Assembly (NCBI RefSeq): GCF_902779965.1
Contig: NZ_CACZDK010000014.1
Span: 1 to 64,000, forward strand
Origin: Fibrobacter succinogenes
Lineage (GTDB): Bacteria; Fibrobacterota; Fibrobacteria; Fibrobacterales; Fibrobacteraceae
Direction: 5' to 3'
Length of the DNA: 64,000 bases
The translations under genes and the position numbers were made by a program. Shown in pieces: positions 54,781 to 63,141 of this stretch (the first letter of the stretch is position 1; the number at the start of each line of letters is the position of its first letter). Under the pieces are notes generated by a model that had not been told where the DNA came from, made no database searches, and worked only from the letters and a program-made list of their open reading frames with translations.

Positions 54781-54795
54781 TGCGTTTGCTGTTAC

Positions 54796-56400
54796 CTAGC
54801 GCGGTTTTTCGTCTTGTGCGGGTTGCCCCTGCTCTGCAAGTTTGATGGCTCGCTTGTTTTTGTACATGTTCTTGTCGGCTTTGTTGAATGTTTCCGCGAT
54901 GGTTGTGTCTTTGGCCGATTCTGCAATTTCGATACCGTATGCAATGGAAATGTGTTTCCACGGGAACGCTGCGTTCTTGGTTGCCACCATGCCTTCCCTG
55001 AGTTTCTTTAGAAGGTTGTGGGATTGTTTTAAATCTTCTCCAGTCAGAATGGCAATGAATTCGTCGCCGCCAATTCTAAAGATCGGACTATGCGTAAATA
55101 CCTGACAAATTAACTTGCACGAATTGATGAGATATTCGTTCCCGTTTTCGTGACCGTAGGTGTCGTTAATTTCCTTAAGGTTGTTCAGGTCAAGAACGAC
55201 GATGGCATAAGATTTTATATCGTTTGTTTGTATGCGCTGGTCCAAATCGCTCAGGTAATTGTCGTAGGCCATCTTGTTGCGAACGCCCGTGAGCGAATCC
55301 TGGAAAGCTAGGCCCTGCATTTGCTTCATGTATTGAGTGATGTGGAATTTAGCGGCAGTAAAACTTTTGGCGAGATCGCCGATTTCGTCGTTTTGATTGA
55401 TATTGAAATCGGCATTCATGTCGCCGGTAATCATCTTTTTTGCTTCTGCAGTGAGCTTCTTAAGCGATTTTGTAATGGTCCTCGAAAAGAATATCGAGAT
55501 GGCTGTTGTGAAGCATAAAAGGAGTAAAATGAAAATAATACTTTGTTTGATGTGCTTGTCGCGTTGGGCGTTGATTTCGACCGTTGGCACGACCATGATA
55601 AGCTTCATGCCGTTTTGGAGCGGGTACGTCAATTTAACTTGATCGTCTTCGGGTTTGAACGTGAGCCCTGCGGGGAGGGTGGGGTGGTAAACAACAAGCC
55701 CTTCGTTGTCTTCTAGGAATGCAAATCCCGATGTCATGATGCGGACTTGCGAAAGTTGCTTGCTCAATAATTCAAAGTCGATATCTATACCTGCAACGCC
55801 TATTTCCTTGTTGTTCAGGAACATGGGGATGACGTAAGAAATGATGTAGGAATTGTAGTTCTTGTTGTAATAGGGAGGGAGCCAGATGGGGCTGCCCGAT
55901 AGAATGGGCTTGTAATACCAACCGACATGTTCCATATCTGTTGGACTGAATTGCAAAATATTTGTTAATTTATATGGTTTAAATTGATCGTCTGGATTAG
56001 CTCTAACGAGAAGAATGCCTTCGTTTGAATCTACAATTTGTGGATTGAATCTAACATAGACGCTTTTTGTTCCCGAGAGGTTGTATATGGTTGAATGGAG
56101 TCGTTCCTGGATGCCCTCGATGTTGGTGTGAAGCTTTGTCTCGTCGGTTAAAAATGTGGAATCTTCTTTTATTTGCGAAAGAACCCCGGCGGCTGCAGCC
56201 ATCATGTATTTCTCATGCGATTCGAACATGTAGTTCAGCTTCGCGGCTTCGGCGCTAGCCTGATCGTTCATGTATTGCATGGAGTTGCGCTGTGTCGTCC
56301 GGCTAATGAATATAGTGCTGAGAATGCCGAGCGAAAGTGTACTGATAAGCGTACAAGATAAAGATAGAAGTAAAATTTTTGACTGAATTGAAACTTTCAT
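54796..56400 (-). CDS. Membrane diguanylate cyclase with Cache sensor, HAMP and GGDEF domains
   Basis: About 534 residues. A first membrane helix near residue 10 is followed by an extracytoplasmic Cache-type sensor of about 250 residues (PDDQFKPYKLTNIL, GVAGIDIDFELL) and a second membrane helix (IIFILLLLCFTTAISIFF). A HAMP linker follows, then a GGDEF domain with FRIGGDEFIAIL and HENGNEYL. It should make cyclic di-GMP from GTP in response to an external ligand. I start it at ATG 56400; the TTG at 56415 is less likely. It is not part of the metallophore operons and lacks their repeats. Confidence 0.88.
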   Translation of the reverse strand: MKVSIQSKILLLSLSCTLISTLSLGILSTIFISRTTQRNSMQYMNDQASAEAAKLNYMFESHEKYMMAAAAGVLSQIKEDSTFLTDETKLHTNIEGIQERLHSTIYNLSGTKSVYVRFNPQIVDSNEGILLVRANPDDQFKPYKLTNILQFSPTDMEHVGWYYKPILSGSPIWLPPYYNKNYNSYIISYVIPMFLNNKEIGVAGIDIDFELLSKQLSQVRIMTSGFAFLEDNEGLVVYHPTLPAGLTFKPEDDQVKLTYPLQNGMKLIMVVPTVEINAQRDKHIKQSIIFILLLLCFTTAISIFFSRTITKSLKKLTAEAKKMITGDMNADFNINQNDEIGDLAKSFTAAKFHITQYMKQMQGLAFQDSLTGVRNKMAYDNYLSDLDQRIQTNDIKSYAIVVLDLNNLKEINDTYGHENGNEYLINSCKLICQVFTHSPIFRIGGDEFIAILTGEDLKQSHNLLKKLREGMVATKNAAFPWKHISIAYGIEIAESAKDTTIAETFNKADKNMYKNKRAIKLAEQGQPAQDEKPR

Positions 56401-56453
56401 AATCAACTTGCTCAAAAAATAGCGTGTTGGTTTCCCCTCGATTTCCGCTGTTT

Positions 56454-56678
56454 TTATTTACCTGAAATTTCGATAACTTTCTTGTTGTTCGTGGAGCCTA
56501 TAACAACAGAAACATCGCGTTTGTGAACGTGGAAGTAGTCTGCGATGAGTTCGCAGATGGCTTCATTCGCGGCGCCATCTACTGGTGGCGCCTTGACATC
56601 GACCTTGTAGCTCCCGTCGGGGAGCGGCGTTATGCTTTCGCGTTTGCTACGCGCGTGTACCTTGATGTTTATTCTCAT
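56454..56678 (-). CDS. DUF167 family protein (YggU-like)
   Basis: A 74-residue protein matching the short DUF167 fold: INIKVHARSKRESITPL, then VKAPPVDGAANEAICELIA and the ending VIGSTNNKKVIEI. Function is unknown in the family. It starts eight bases after the stop codon of the DivIVA-type gene and is transcribed with it. In many bacteria YggU-like genes sit near cell-division or septum genes, as here. Confidence 0.9.
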   Translation of the reverse strand: MRINIKVHARSKRESITPLPDGSYKVDVKAPPVDGAANEAICELIADYFHVHKRDVSVVIGSTNNKKVIEISGK

Positions 56679-56686
56679 GGCGAAGG

Positions 56687-57196
56687 CTAAGTGAGCGCAA
56701 TGCCACCGTTTTTCGGCCTGGCTGGGGCTTCGAATTCTTTCTGCTGGTCGTTTTCCATAGCGGAGAGCAATTCGTCTTGGCTGTGGATGAGCGCGCGGCA
56801 GCGGATGAAGTAGTTTGTGCGGAGCTGGCGGAGCTGTTCGATTTCGGTGCGCAGGTTTTCGCTTTCGCGCTTGATGCTTTCGACTTCGCGCATGGCTCGT
56901 GCCTTCGCTTCGGCTACGATAATCTCGGCTTCTTTTTCGGCAGACGCCTTGACTTCGTTAATGGTGCGCTGCATGGTGACAACAGCTTCCTGGATAGTCT
57001 TTTCGATTTGACGGTAGTAGTTTACGCGTTCTTCGGCAACTTTCAGACGTTCTGTCAAGTTTGTGCGGTCGCGGAACATATTCTCGAATGCGGTGGCGGT
57101 CGTTTCCAAAAATGCCTTCACTTCATCCGGGTCGTAGCCGCTAAAGCTTTTCTTGTGGAATGTCTGGTTTCTGATGTCAAGTGGTGTAAGTTCCAT
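56687..57196 (-). CDS. DivIVA-domain coiled-coil protein
   Basis: A 169-residue protein. The N-terminus LTPLDIRNQTFHKKSFSGYD then PDEVKAFLE is the DivIVA membrane-binding signature; a long coiled coil follows (residues about 45-145, heptads rich in E, K and R). DivIVA-type proteins localise to curved membrane at poles or septa and recruit partners. The last 20 residues are flexible. It is first of a two-gene minus-strand operon with the DUF167 gene. Confidence 0.85.
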   Translation of the reverse strand: MELTPLDIRNQTFHKKSFSGYDPDEVKAFLETTATAFENMFRDRTNLTERLKVAEERVNYYRQIEKTIQEAVVTMQRTINEVKASAEKEAEIIVAEAKARAMREVESIKRESENLRTEIEQLRQLRTNYFIRCRALIHSQDELLSAMENDQQKEFEAPARPKNGGIALT

Positions 57197-57587
57197 AAAA
57201 TCCTACTATTGCTCCATTATATATGTAAAAGATATAAAAAGGATTTGGAGTTTTATAGAACTTAGTTGGCAGAACTTAGAACTTAGGGGCATTTTCTAAG
57301 TTCTAAGAGCGAAGCGGTCAAAGATCTAAGTTTTAGAATCGTGTGCTCGCGTATCAATTGTCCAGCGACCAGTCCCTAACCACTGCCTACTGTCTACTTC
57401 CTACTTCCTACTAAAAAAAACATGTTTACATCTTGTTAATACATTGTGCTTTCGCTGAACGCTTTCTGTTTGAGTCTCGTTTGGTGCGATTTTTTAACCT
57501 TTAGGTGAGGTGTTACCCCTTGATAAATACCAACATTTTACTAAATTTGAGTCTCAAAAAATTCTGTTTTCATAGAAAGGTTTTATC
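57197..57587. repeat. Intergenic region with repeat arms before rpmH
   Basis: Holds aacttagaacttag / ctaagttctaag (57262-57308), an inverted repeat pair, and tactgtctacttcctac (57388-57404), the inverted copy of 52137-52153. From about 57420 to 57587 the sequence is the A/T-rich leader and promoter of rpmH. I looked for DnaA boxes and an origin signature here and saw none that are convincing. Confidence 0.5.
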
Positions 57588-57743
57588 ATGAAAAGAACAT
57601 TCCAGCCTCACAATCGTAAGCGTGTTAACAAGCACGGTTTTATGGCCCGTATGGAAGACCGTTGGGGTCGTGCTGTTTTGAGCCGTCGCCGTGCTAAGGG
57701 CCGTAAGGTCCTCACCGTTAGCGACGAAATCTATAAGAAGTAA
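57588..57743 (+). CDS. rpmH: 50S ribosomal protein L34
   Basis: A 51-residue basic protein beginning [18 protein letters not shown] and containing [20 protein letters not shown], the typical L34 pattern. An AAAGG site sits 10 bases upstream. It heads the usual rpmH-rnpA-yidD-yidC order. The gene is too short for many ORF callers. Confidence 0.97.
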   Translation: MKRTFQPHNRKRVNKHGFMARMEDRWGRAVLSRRRAKGRKVLTVSDEIYKK

Positions 57744-57766
57744 GTCGGGGCTGGCTTATAGCCACT

Positions 57767-58120
57767 CTGCGTTCTTATCGGCTGCCTAATCAGCCCGCTT
57801 ACCGGCAAGTAGCCGTCCAAGGGAAGTTTCTTCGCACACCTGCTTTTAGCATGCGATGGATTGAAGCTCCGGACGGTTTTTGTCGTTTCTGCTTCTTAGC
57901 TAAGAAGAAGAACGGAAATGCCGTGTATCGCAATAAGTGTCGTAGGATCCTGCGACCACTGTTTTATGGTATTGTCCCGAATATCAAAAAGCCTGTTTGG
58001 GCAATGATTATCGTGAGCGACAATTCTAAGGAAATGTCTTCCGAGCGTTTCCGTGAATCGGCCCAAAAAATATTCCACAAGATGGAATGGGATAAGCAGC
58101 CGGATGTGGCAGAAGGTTAA
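57767..58120 (+). CDS. rnpA: Ribonuclease P protein component, start codon unclear
   Basis: Conserved part: FCFLAKKKNGNAVYRNKCRR then ILRPLF, the RNA-binding RNR-type signature of RnpA. The frame is open from 57737, right after rpmH, and the upstream part reads SYRLPNQPAYRQVAVQGKFL, which fits the family N-terminus. No ATG, GTG or TTG occurs in this frame before 57851, so an ATG start there would remove about 30 conserved residues. I place the start at CTG 57767, giving 117 residues, the normal length; ATA 57758 is an alternative. The protein binds the RNase P RNA to process tRNA 5' ends. Confidence 0.7.
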   Translation: MRSYRLPNQPAYRQVAVQGKFLRTPAFSMRWIEAPDGFCRFCFLAKKKNGNAVYRNKCRRILRPLFYGIVPNIKKPVWAMIIVSDNSKEMSSERFRESAQKIFHKMEWDKQPDVAEG

Positions 58121-58355
58121 ACAAGCCCTGGTGGCGGCGTTAATTGCCCCCATCCGTCTATACCAAATGGTGCACCCCTATTTTTTCCATGGGGTCTGTC
58201 GATTCCAACCAACGTGTTCAAACTACGCAATTCAAGCTTTACGTCTGCACGGACCGTTCAAAGGTTTCTATCTTGCGGTTTTTAGAGTTTTAAGATGCAA
58301 CCCCTTCTGCAAGGGCGGCTATGATCCGGTTCCGCTCCCTAAGGATAAAAAATGA
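58104..58355 (+). CDS. yidD: YidD family membrane protein insertion efficiency factor
   Basis: An 83-residue protein from ATG 58104, overlapping rnpA by 17 bases. The family signature is clear: VHPYFFHGVCRFQPTCSNYA, ALRLHGPFKGFYL and CNPFCKGGYDPVP. It has an N-terminal amphipathic helix and assists YidC-dependent insertion at the inner membrane. It overlaps yidC by four bases (ATGA). Confidence 0.95.
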   Translation: MWQKVKQALVAALIAPIRLYQMVHPYFFHGVCRFQPTCSNYAIQALRLHGPFKGFYLAVFRVLRCNPFCKGGYDPVPLPKDKK

Positions 58356-60199
58356 ACAAGAATACACTCATTGGTTCCATTCTTATCGCGGTCATCGTGA
58401 TTTGGTGGATGGCTGTCAATAATGCAAACGCCGAGGCGCAGGCTGCCGCTCGTGCTGCAAAGGCCAAGGCTACGGCTGCTCAGGTATCCAAGGATTCTGC
58501 AAACACGCTCGTGGTGCCTAAGAAAACGCCTGAAATCAAGGCGGCTCCGGTCTTGGGCGGTTCTGTGACTGAGGCCGCTTCTGATAGCGTCATTGCGAGC
58601 GAAGCGAAGCAATCTGTCGCTCCGAAGGCAGAAATTGCAGAACGCTCCGTGACGGTCGAAACCGACAAGTTTATCATGACCCTTACCAACAAGGGTGCTA
58701 AGGTCAAGAGCGTGATTGTGAAGGCTCTCCCGGATTCAGCCGGCAAGTTCCCGGAACTCATCCAGGATACGACGCTTGGCGCTTTCGACTTGAAGCTCGA
58801 CAACGCAGACTTGAGCGAAGCGATGTTCGAAATGGGCAACACGCCTGCAAAGATCGTCGTGACCGACAGTGCAAAGGTTCAGTTTGCGTTCCAGGATGCA
58901 AACGGCAATCAGGTTATTCGCTCTTACGGCTTCACCAAGGAAGGCCCGGCTGTCCGTCAAGAAAATAAGTTTATCGGATTCCAGCCGAATGCTTATGAAC
59001 TCGCATGGAAGGGCGGCCTCAAGGAAACTGAAGATATTCCGAAGTCCAAGGGCTTCATGGGCATCGGCGGTGGCGGTACTTACTACTTCAGCGAAGTTGT
59101 TTTCAACGACCGCTATTCTGTCGAACGCGAAATGCCGCGCGAACAGGCTTCTTTCAATGCAACTGAAGGCAAAATCGTTTGGGCGGGTCTTCGTCGCAAG
59201 TACGTGGCAATGACGGTCCAGTTTGATGAAGCCGTTCCTGCTGTTCTTAAGACTAAGCAGATGAAGGTGGATAGCGATGTGGATCCGGGTACGTACAAGC
59301 TTACGATCGCCGATGATCTCCGCGGTGCTCAGTCTCTCGGCTACGACTTGATGATTCTCCCGCTCAAGTGGGATGATCTTGCCTCGCTCAACAAGGACTA
59401 CGAAAAGATTATCGTGAGCGGCTGGAGCTGGTGCGGTGCAGACGTCTGGTTCGTCTGGATTTGCAAGATGCTTCTCAAGCTCTTGAACATGTTCTATAGC
59501 ATTATCCCGAACTACGGTGTGGCTATTATCCTCGTGACGATTATCGTTCGAGGTATCACGACACCGTTTACCGTGAAGCAAATCAAGTCTACGCGTGGCA
59601 TGGCCGCTCTCAAGCCGCAGCTCGACGAAATCAACGTGAAGTATCGTACCGACCCGCAGAAGAAGCAGGCTGCGATGATGGAACTCTACAGCAAGAATAA
59701 CATCAACCCGCTCGCTAGCTGCACGGGTGGCTGTCTCCCGATGCTCATCCAGATGCCGATTTTCATGGGCCTCTTCTTTGTGCTCGGCCGCGCTATTGAA
59801 CTTCGTGGCGCTCCGGCATTCCTCTGGATTTCTGACCTTAGCCGCAGTGACGTTGTCTGGAGTGGCATTAGCATTCCTATCATCATGCCGTCCGGCCTTG
59901 CCATTCTCCCGTGGCTCATGGTGGCAACGACCTACTTCCAGACCAAGGTGACGATGAGTTCTAACGCCGGCATGGACCCGGCTCAGCAAAAGATGATGGT
60001 GTGGATGATGCCTGCCATGATGCTCTTGTTCAGCGCCGTGATGCCGTCTGGTCTCGTGCTCTACTGGATTATCGGTAACATCTGGAGCATTGCTCAGTAC
60101 AAGTACATTTACAGCAAGTTCCCGCCAGTTAACGGCTCTACTTCGACCTCTTCCAAGCTCAAAGGTAAGAACGTCAAGGACGCTGAAATCGTGAAGTAA
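58352..60199 (+). CDS. yidC: Membrane protein insertase YidC
   Basis: A 615-residue inner-membrane protein: first membrane helix at residues 6-22, a long periplasmic domain (about 30-370), and five C-terminal helices with SIIPNYGVAIILVTIIVRG, CLPMLIQMPIFMGLFFVL and a late PSGLVLYWIIGN helix. It inserts proteins into the inner membrane with SecYEG or alone. An interspersed repeat at 58589-58615 is translated in frame in the linker after the first helix (VIASEAKQS, residues 80-88). It is followed by two hairpins before the convergent phosphatase gene. Confidence 0.95.
   Translation: MNKNTLIGSILIAVIVIWWMAVNNANAEAQAAARAAKAKATAAQVSKDSANTLVVPKKTPEIKAAPVLGGSVTEAASDSVIASEAKQSVAPKAEIAERSVTVETDKFIMTLTNKGAKVKSVIVKALPDSAGKFPELIQDTTLGAFDLKLDNADLSEAMFEMGNTPAKIVVTDSAKVQFAFQDANGNQVIRSYGFTKEGPAVRQENKFIGFQPNAYELAWKGGLKETEDIPKSKGFMGIGGGGTYYFSEVVFNDRYSVEREMPREQASFNATEGKIVWAGLRRKYVAMTVQFDEAVPAVLKTKQMKVDSDVDPGTYKLTIADDLRGAQSLGYDLMILPLKWDDLASLNKDYEKIIVSGWSWCGADVWFVWICKMLLKLLNMFYSIIPNYGVAIILVTIIVRGITTPFTVKQIKSTRGMAALKPQLDEINVKYRTDPQKKQAAMMELYSKNNINPLASCTGGCLPMLIQMPIFMGLFFVLGRAIELRGAPAFLWISDLSRSDVVWSGISIPIIMPSGLAILPWLMVATTYFQTKVTMSSNAGMDPAQQKMMVWMMPAMMLLFSAVMPSGLVLYWIIGNIWSIAQYKYIYSKFPPVNGSTSTSSKLKGKNVKDAEIVK
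58589..58615 (+). repeat. Dispersed repeat inserted in frame in yidC
   Basis: The sequence gtcattgcgagcgaag followed by cgaagcaatct lies within the coding sequence. It is a form of the small repeat seen at 52468-52500 (gtcattgcgagga...gaagcaatct). The translation VIASEAKQS falls in the low-complexity periplasmic linker, where an insertion is harmless. The neighbouring linker is Ala/Lys/Ser-rich. Confidence 0.6.
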
Positions 60200-60212
60200 C
60201 TAGGTGTTGTCA

Positions 60213-60271
60213 TGCCCGTCACCGAACGGGCACCTCCCTTCGATTTTCAAGTGCGCGGGACAGCCCGCGCA
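60213..60271. terminator. Two hairpins between convergent yidC and the phosphatase gene
   Basis: First: tgcccgt (60213-60219) / acgggca (60226-60232). Second: tgcgcggg (60252-60259) / cccgcgca (60264-60271). They are separated by about 20 bases; the T run ttttttt at 60286-60292 lies 14 bases beyond the second hairpin. The first is of the same type as the repeat at 52279 (cccgccagcgagcggg). They may terminate from either side. Confidence 0.55.
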
Positions 60272-60299
60272 TTTGTCATTTCTGCTTTTTTTATAGCGA

Positions 60300-62429
60300 T
60301 TACATCGTTCCCGATTCAAGTCCCTTCACAGGAACATAACGAATGGAACCGTCTGGCGAAATAATCATTGCAACGCCCGAAAGGTAATTGACCCAGCGCC
60401 ATTTTTCGTAATAGCGAACGTTCGCGTGCCCGCTGGTGGTGTAGGCGAGAAGTGGAACCACCAGGTAATCGTGCGTGCACATAAAGTTGACGCGTTTCAT
60501 TGTCGAGATGTTGCCGAGGATGTTGTCCTTGAGGAGTTCTTCGCTGCGAGTTTTTAAATCATAGAAAGCATCTTCGTAGGCACCAGTAAAGGCGTATTTG
60601 GAATAAACAACCCAACCGCCATCGGCATTTGTGTAATCGTTTGCTTTGGCGCCATCCTTCACGTACCAGCTGCCATCCATGTAAGGGAGAATGTCGAGTG
60701 TGTATTGCTGTTGCCCTTTGCCTAATGCAATTTCCTCACAAGTTTCTTGTGTGCGTGTGTAGCCGGAGTAACCGTAATAAAAGTCTTCGTTTGCTATAGC
60801 GGCAAGGCGTTTCCCAAGATTGCGGGCGTATGTCTTTCCGTTGCTAGTCAAGTGCCCGGTGGGGCCTGTGTTGTCGGTACGTTCACTGTGACGGATGATG
60901 AACACTGCTTTTTCGTTGGGCTTGAGGCTTGCGTAGACTTCGGCAATATCGGTGAAACCGTCGGCTTCTTGCGGGGTGGCGATGCGCCATGTGCCGCTGT
61001 CGAAGATGTAATACGTGTCGTGATTCACGCGGCCTTCGCGGACTTCCTTGTCGTATGCACCGGGGCCGAATCCTGCGGTGTCTTTTTCGATAGGCTGTGC
61101 AATGCGCCATTCCTTGGAATTTGCATCGCAAATGAATCGGACTCTAGAATGGTCGGCATGCTCGTAATCGTTGGCGAATAGTGCGCTTTGCCCTTGATTC
61201 ACGTACGTGACTTGTCCTGCGTTTGCGTCAGAACAGGGCTCGAATCCGTATGCGACGGGAATAAATGCGCGTATGTACTTTTCAAAGTTAGGGATTGCTG
61301 AGACGCCCCAAGATGACACGTTGTTGCGAATGTCATTGTATTTCCAGAGCGTGTCGAGGCCTACAACCCAGTCTGCAATTTTGATTTTCCAATTTGGATC
61401 GTTCCAAACGCCGTCTCCCTTGATGTCTTCGGCAAGGTTATTCGCGAGGCTCATCATTTCGGTTTCGCTACGGTCTCCTTGCAACATGACTGAAATGGCA
61501 AACAATGCAGCGCTGTACTCGCTATTGCCGAACATGTCCAAATCTTCGGCAACGGGCTTGTCTGTGCGGCCATCAGTGAAGTACGGTTGCAAATAAAATT
61601 GGACCGTGTCAATCCCGAAAGCTGCAAAAATTTCGCGTTCCGCTTGAGCCTTTGCTTCGTTGAATTCGATGTGGTTCATTGCGAGCTGCTCGATGCGCGG
61701 AATTTCCAATTGCGTGAGAATGTTCACGTTGACGGAATTGCGAACGCGAATTGGAGTTGTGCCGGCGCCTTCGACGGAGCTTGCGACTTTGGTCAATGCC
61801 GACAGCGTCACGGGATTTGCAGAAGAACCTCCGGTTACCATATTTCTGTAGAATCCCGTTGCAGAAATTTTTACGTAGTTCGAGTTTGTGCTGACGCTTT
61901 CTAGCGTGTAATGTCCATCGTTAGTTTGCACGCAGGTGCTTGCGGAATGACCATTTCCATCGGCCCTGAAAAAATTCATTTCGCTAGCTTCATTTAGTAC
62001 AACAGAAGTTCCGAAGATGAAAGGACCGTTTTGTACGACTCCGGGAATGGTGTCGCGTTGTAAGCCGCTATACCGAACTGTATCTACATTCAAATGAGGC
62101 TGATGTGCAATTTTGTCGACAGCATGTAAAAATCCGTCGCTACAGGTAATGCTAAAATCTGTGGAGTCCGCAGCGCTACGCCACGTGCCCTTTATGCAAA
62201 GGTGCGGCATGTTTTCGTTCTGTACAAAGAACGCGCGGCCTTCGCGGCTCGCATCGCAAACAGGCAAGTTGGCTGCGCTCGTAACGGTCAAAGTATCGAG
62301 AAGAGAAATCGGCTGATCCAGGTTGAAGTCGTCATCGCCGGTAGCGGGGTTCCCATCAGAACTGCAGCCGGCAACCAACAACGCCGACATCGCAGCAAAG
62401 CCAATCGCTGTTAAACCAAATTTCTTCAT
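60300..62429 (-). CDS. Lipoprotein with C-terminal histidine-phosphatase domain
   Basis: A 709-residue protein with signal peptide and lipobox (LLVAGC, Cys22). The N-terminal roughly 450 residues are unrecognised, with two sections rich in aromatic and Asn residues (ICDANSKEWRIAQP, IFDSGTWRIATPQE) that look like a small repeated carbohydrate- or ligand-binding motif. The last roughly 200 residues carry FIIRHSERTD, the phosphohistidine motif (RHS in place of RHG), and the second histidine in FMCTHDYLVVPL. It may be a surface phosphatase. The gene stands alone, convergent to yidC. Confidence 0.7.
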   Translation of the reverse strand: MKKFGLTAIGFAAMSALLVAGCSSDGNPATGDDDFNLDQPISLLDTLTVTSAANLPVCDASREGRAFFVQNENMPHLCIKGTWRSAADSTDFSITCSDGFLHAVDKIAHQPHLNVDTVRYSGLQRDTIPGVVQNGPFIFGTSVVLNEASEMNFFRADGNGHSASTCVQTNDGHYTLESVSTNSNYVKISATGFYRNMVTGGSSANPVTLSALTKVASSVEGAGTTPIRVRNSVNVNILTQLEIPRIEQLAMNHIEFNEAKAQAEREIFAAFGIDTVQFYLQPYFTDGRTDKPVAEDLDMFGNSEYSAALFAISVMLQGDRSETEMMSLANNLAEDIKGDGVWNDPNWKIKIADWVVGLDTLWKYNDIRNNVSSWGVSAIPNFEKYIRAFIPVAYGFEPCSDANAGQVTYVNQGQSALFANDYEHADHSRVRFICDANSKEWRIAQPIEKDTAGFGPGAYDKEVREGRVNHDTYYIFDSGTWRIATPQEADGFTDIAEVYASLKPNEKAVFIIRHSERTDNTGPTGHLTSNGKTYARNLGKRLAAIANEDFYYGYSGYTRTQETCEEIALGKGQQQYTLDILPYMDGSWYVKDGAKANDYTNADGGWVVYSKYAFTGAYEDAFYDLKTRSEELLKDNILGNISTMKRVNFMCTHDYLVVPLLAYTTSGHANVRYYEKWRWVNYLSGVAMIISPDGSIRYVPVKGLESGTM

Positions 62430-62691
62430 TCCATATACCTGTTGCGTTGGGGAATTTTGTCATTCTGGAGACCCATAGGCCGATAGGATCCAGTGAATAG
62501 ATATTCTATAGAAAGATAATTATTGTATAAATAATTTCAAATGAAACAGTTGAGTTTTGAACGTTAAATAGTTGTGTTTTTGGGAAATTACGGAATATGA
62601 AAATATTTATATACAATTGAAATGTGTATGAAAAAATTATTATCTTATCGCAAAAATATTATGTTCACAAATAAAACAAGGAGAATTTATT

Positions 62692-63141
62692 ATGGCTGAA
62701 CTGAAACCTTTAAAAACCGTAAAAAAAATTGAAAAGGTTGAAAAATTAGATGCAGTTGGAGAGCAAATTGCATTTTTGAGAAAATTGGCTACGGATAAAA
62801 ACTTGGTGAAAAAGTTTGTAGTTGAGCCGGAAAAAATTGCTCGTGAAAATGGAATTGAAAAACTTGATACTGACGTTGCCAAGGCTGTTTTGGATAATGT
62901 CGTTGCTAATATTCCGTTCACAGAAAAAGCTCGTGCCATTATTGGCGAAAAGAATATTAAATTAGCAGAAAAGCTGAAAACTGATTGTTGCTGTATATTG
63001 AACGATATTGAAAGATTTGTAGAATATGTAAAAATTGCTTTTGGTACCGGTGCGGCTCAGACTTCAATGATAAAAGCCGGTAAATTTGATGAACGCGTAA
63101 TAAGTCGCTCTTCTATCAATAAGGTGACAAAGTTTAAATAA
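62692..63141 (+). CDS. Possible RiPP precursor, leader-like 149-residue protein
   Basis: A 149-residue Lys/Glu-rich protein with AAGGAG six bases or so before the ATG. Residues about 26-56 (IAFLRKLATDKNLVKKF, then EPEKIARENGIE) look like the helical leader with 'FxxxPExxAxxxGI' spacing found in Nif11/nitrile-hydratase-like precursor families. Three consecutive cysteines lie at 99-101 in a hydrophobic/charged context (TDCCCILND). The C-terminal 35 residues (GTGAAQTSMIKAGKF) could be a core. Its stop codon abuts the start of a radical SAM gene (TAAATG). The local base composition is A/T-rich compared with the yidC block. The RiPP reading is inference. Confidence 0.45.
   Translation: MAELKPLKTVKKIEKVEKLDAVGEQIAFLRKLATDKNLVKKFVVEPEKIARENGIEKLDTDVAKAVLDNVVANIPFTEKARAIIGEKNIKLAEKLKTDCCCILNDIERFVEYVKIAFGTGAAQTSMIKAGKFDERVISRSSINKVTKFK

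Noticed and set aside
57420-57587. Replication origin before rpmH
   Set aside because: The rpmH neighbourhood often lies near oriC, but no cluster of DnaA boxes (TTATNCACA type) and no dnaA or parAB genes are visible.
62622-62700. Small frame of 25 codons beginning at ATG 62622
   Set aside because: It runs through the ribosome-binding site and start of the 149-residue gene and has no site of its own.
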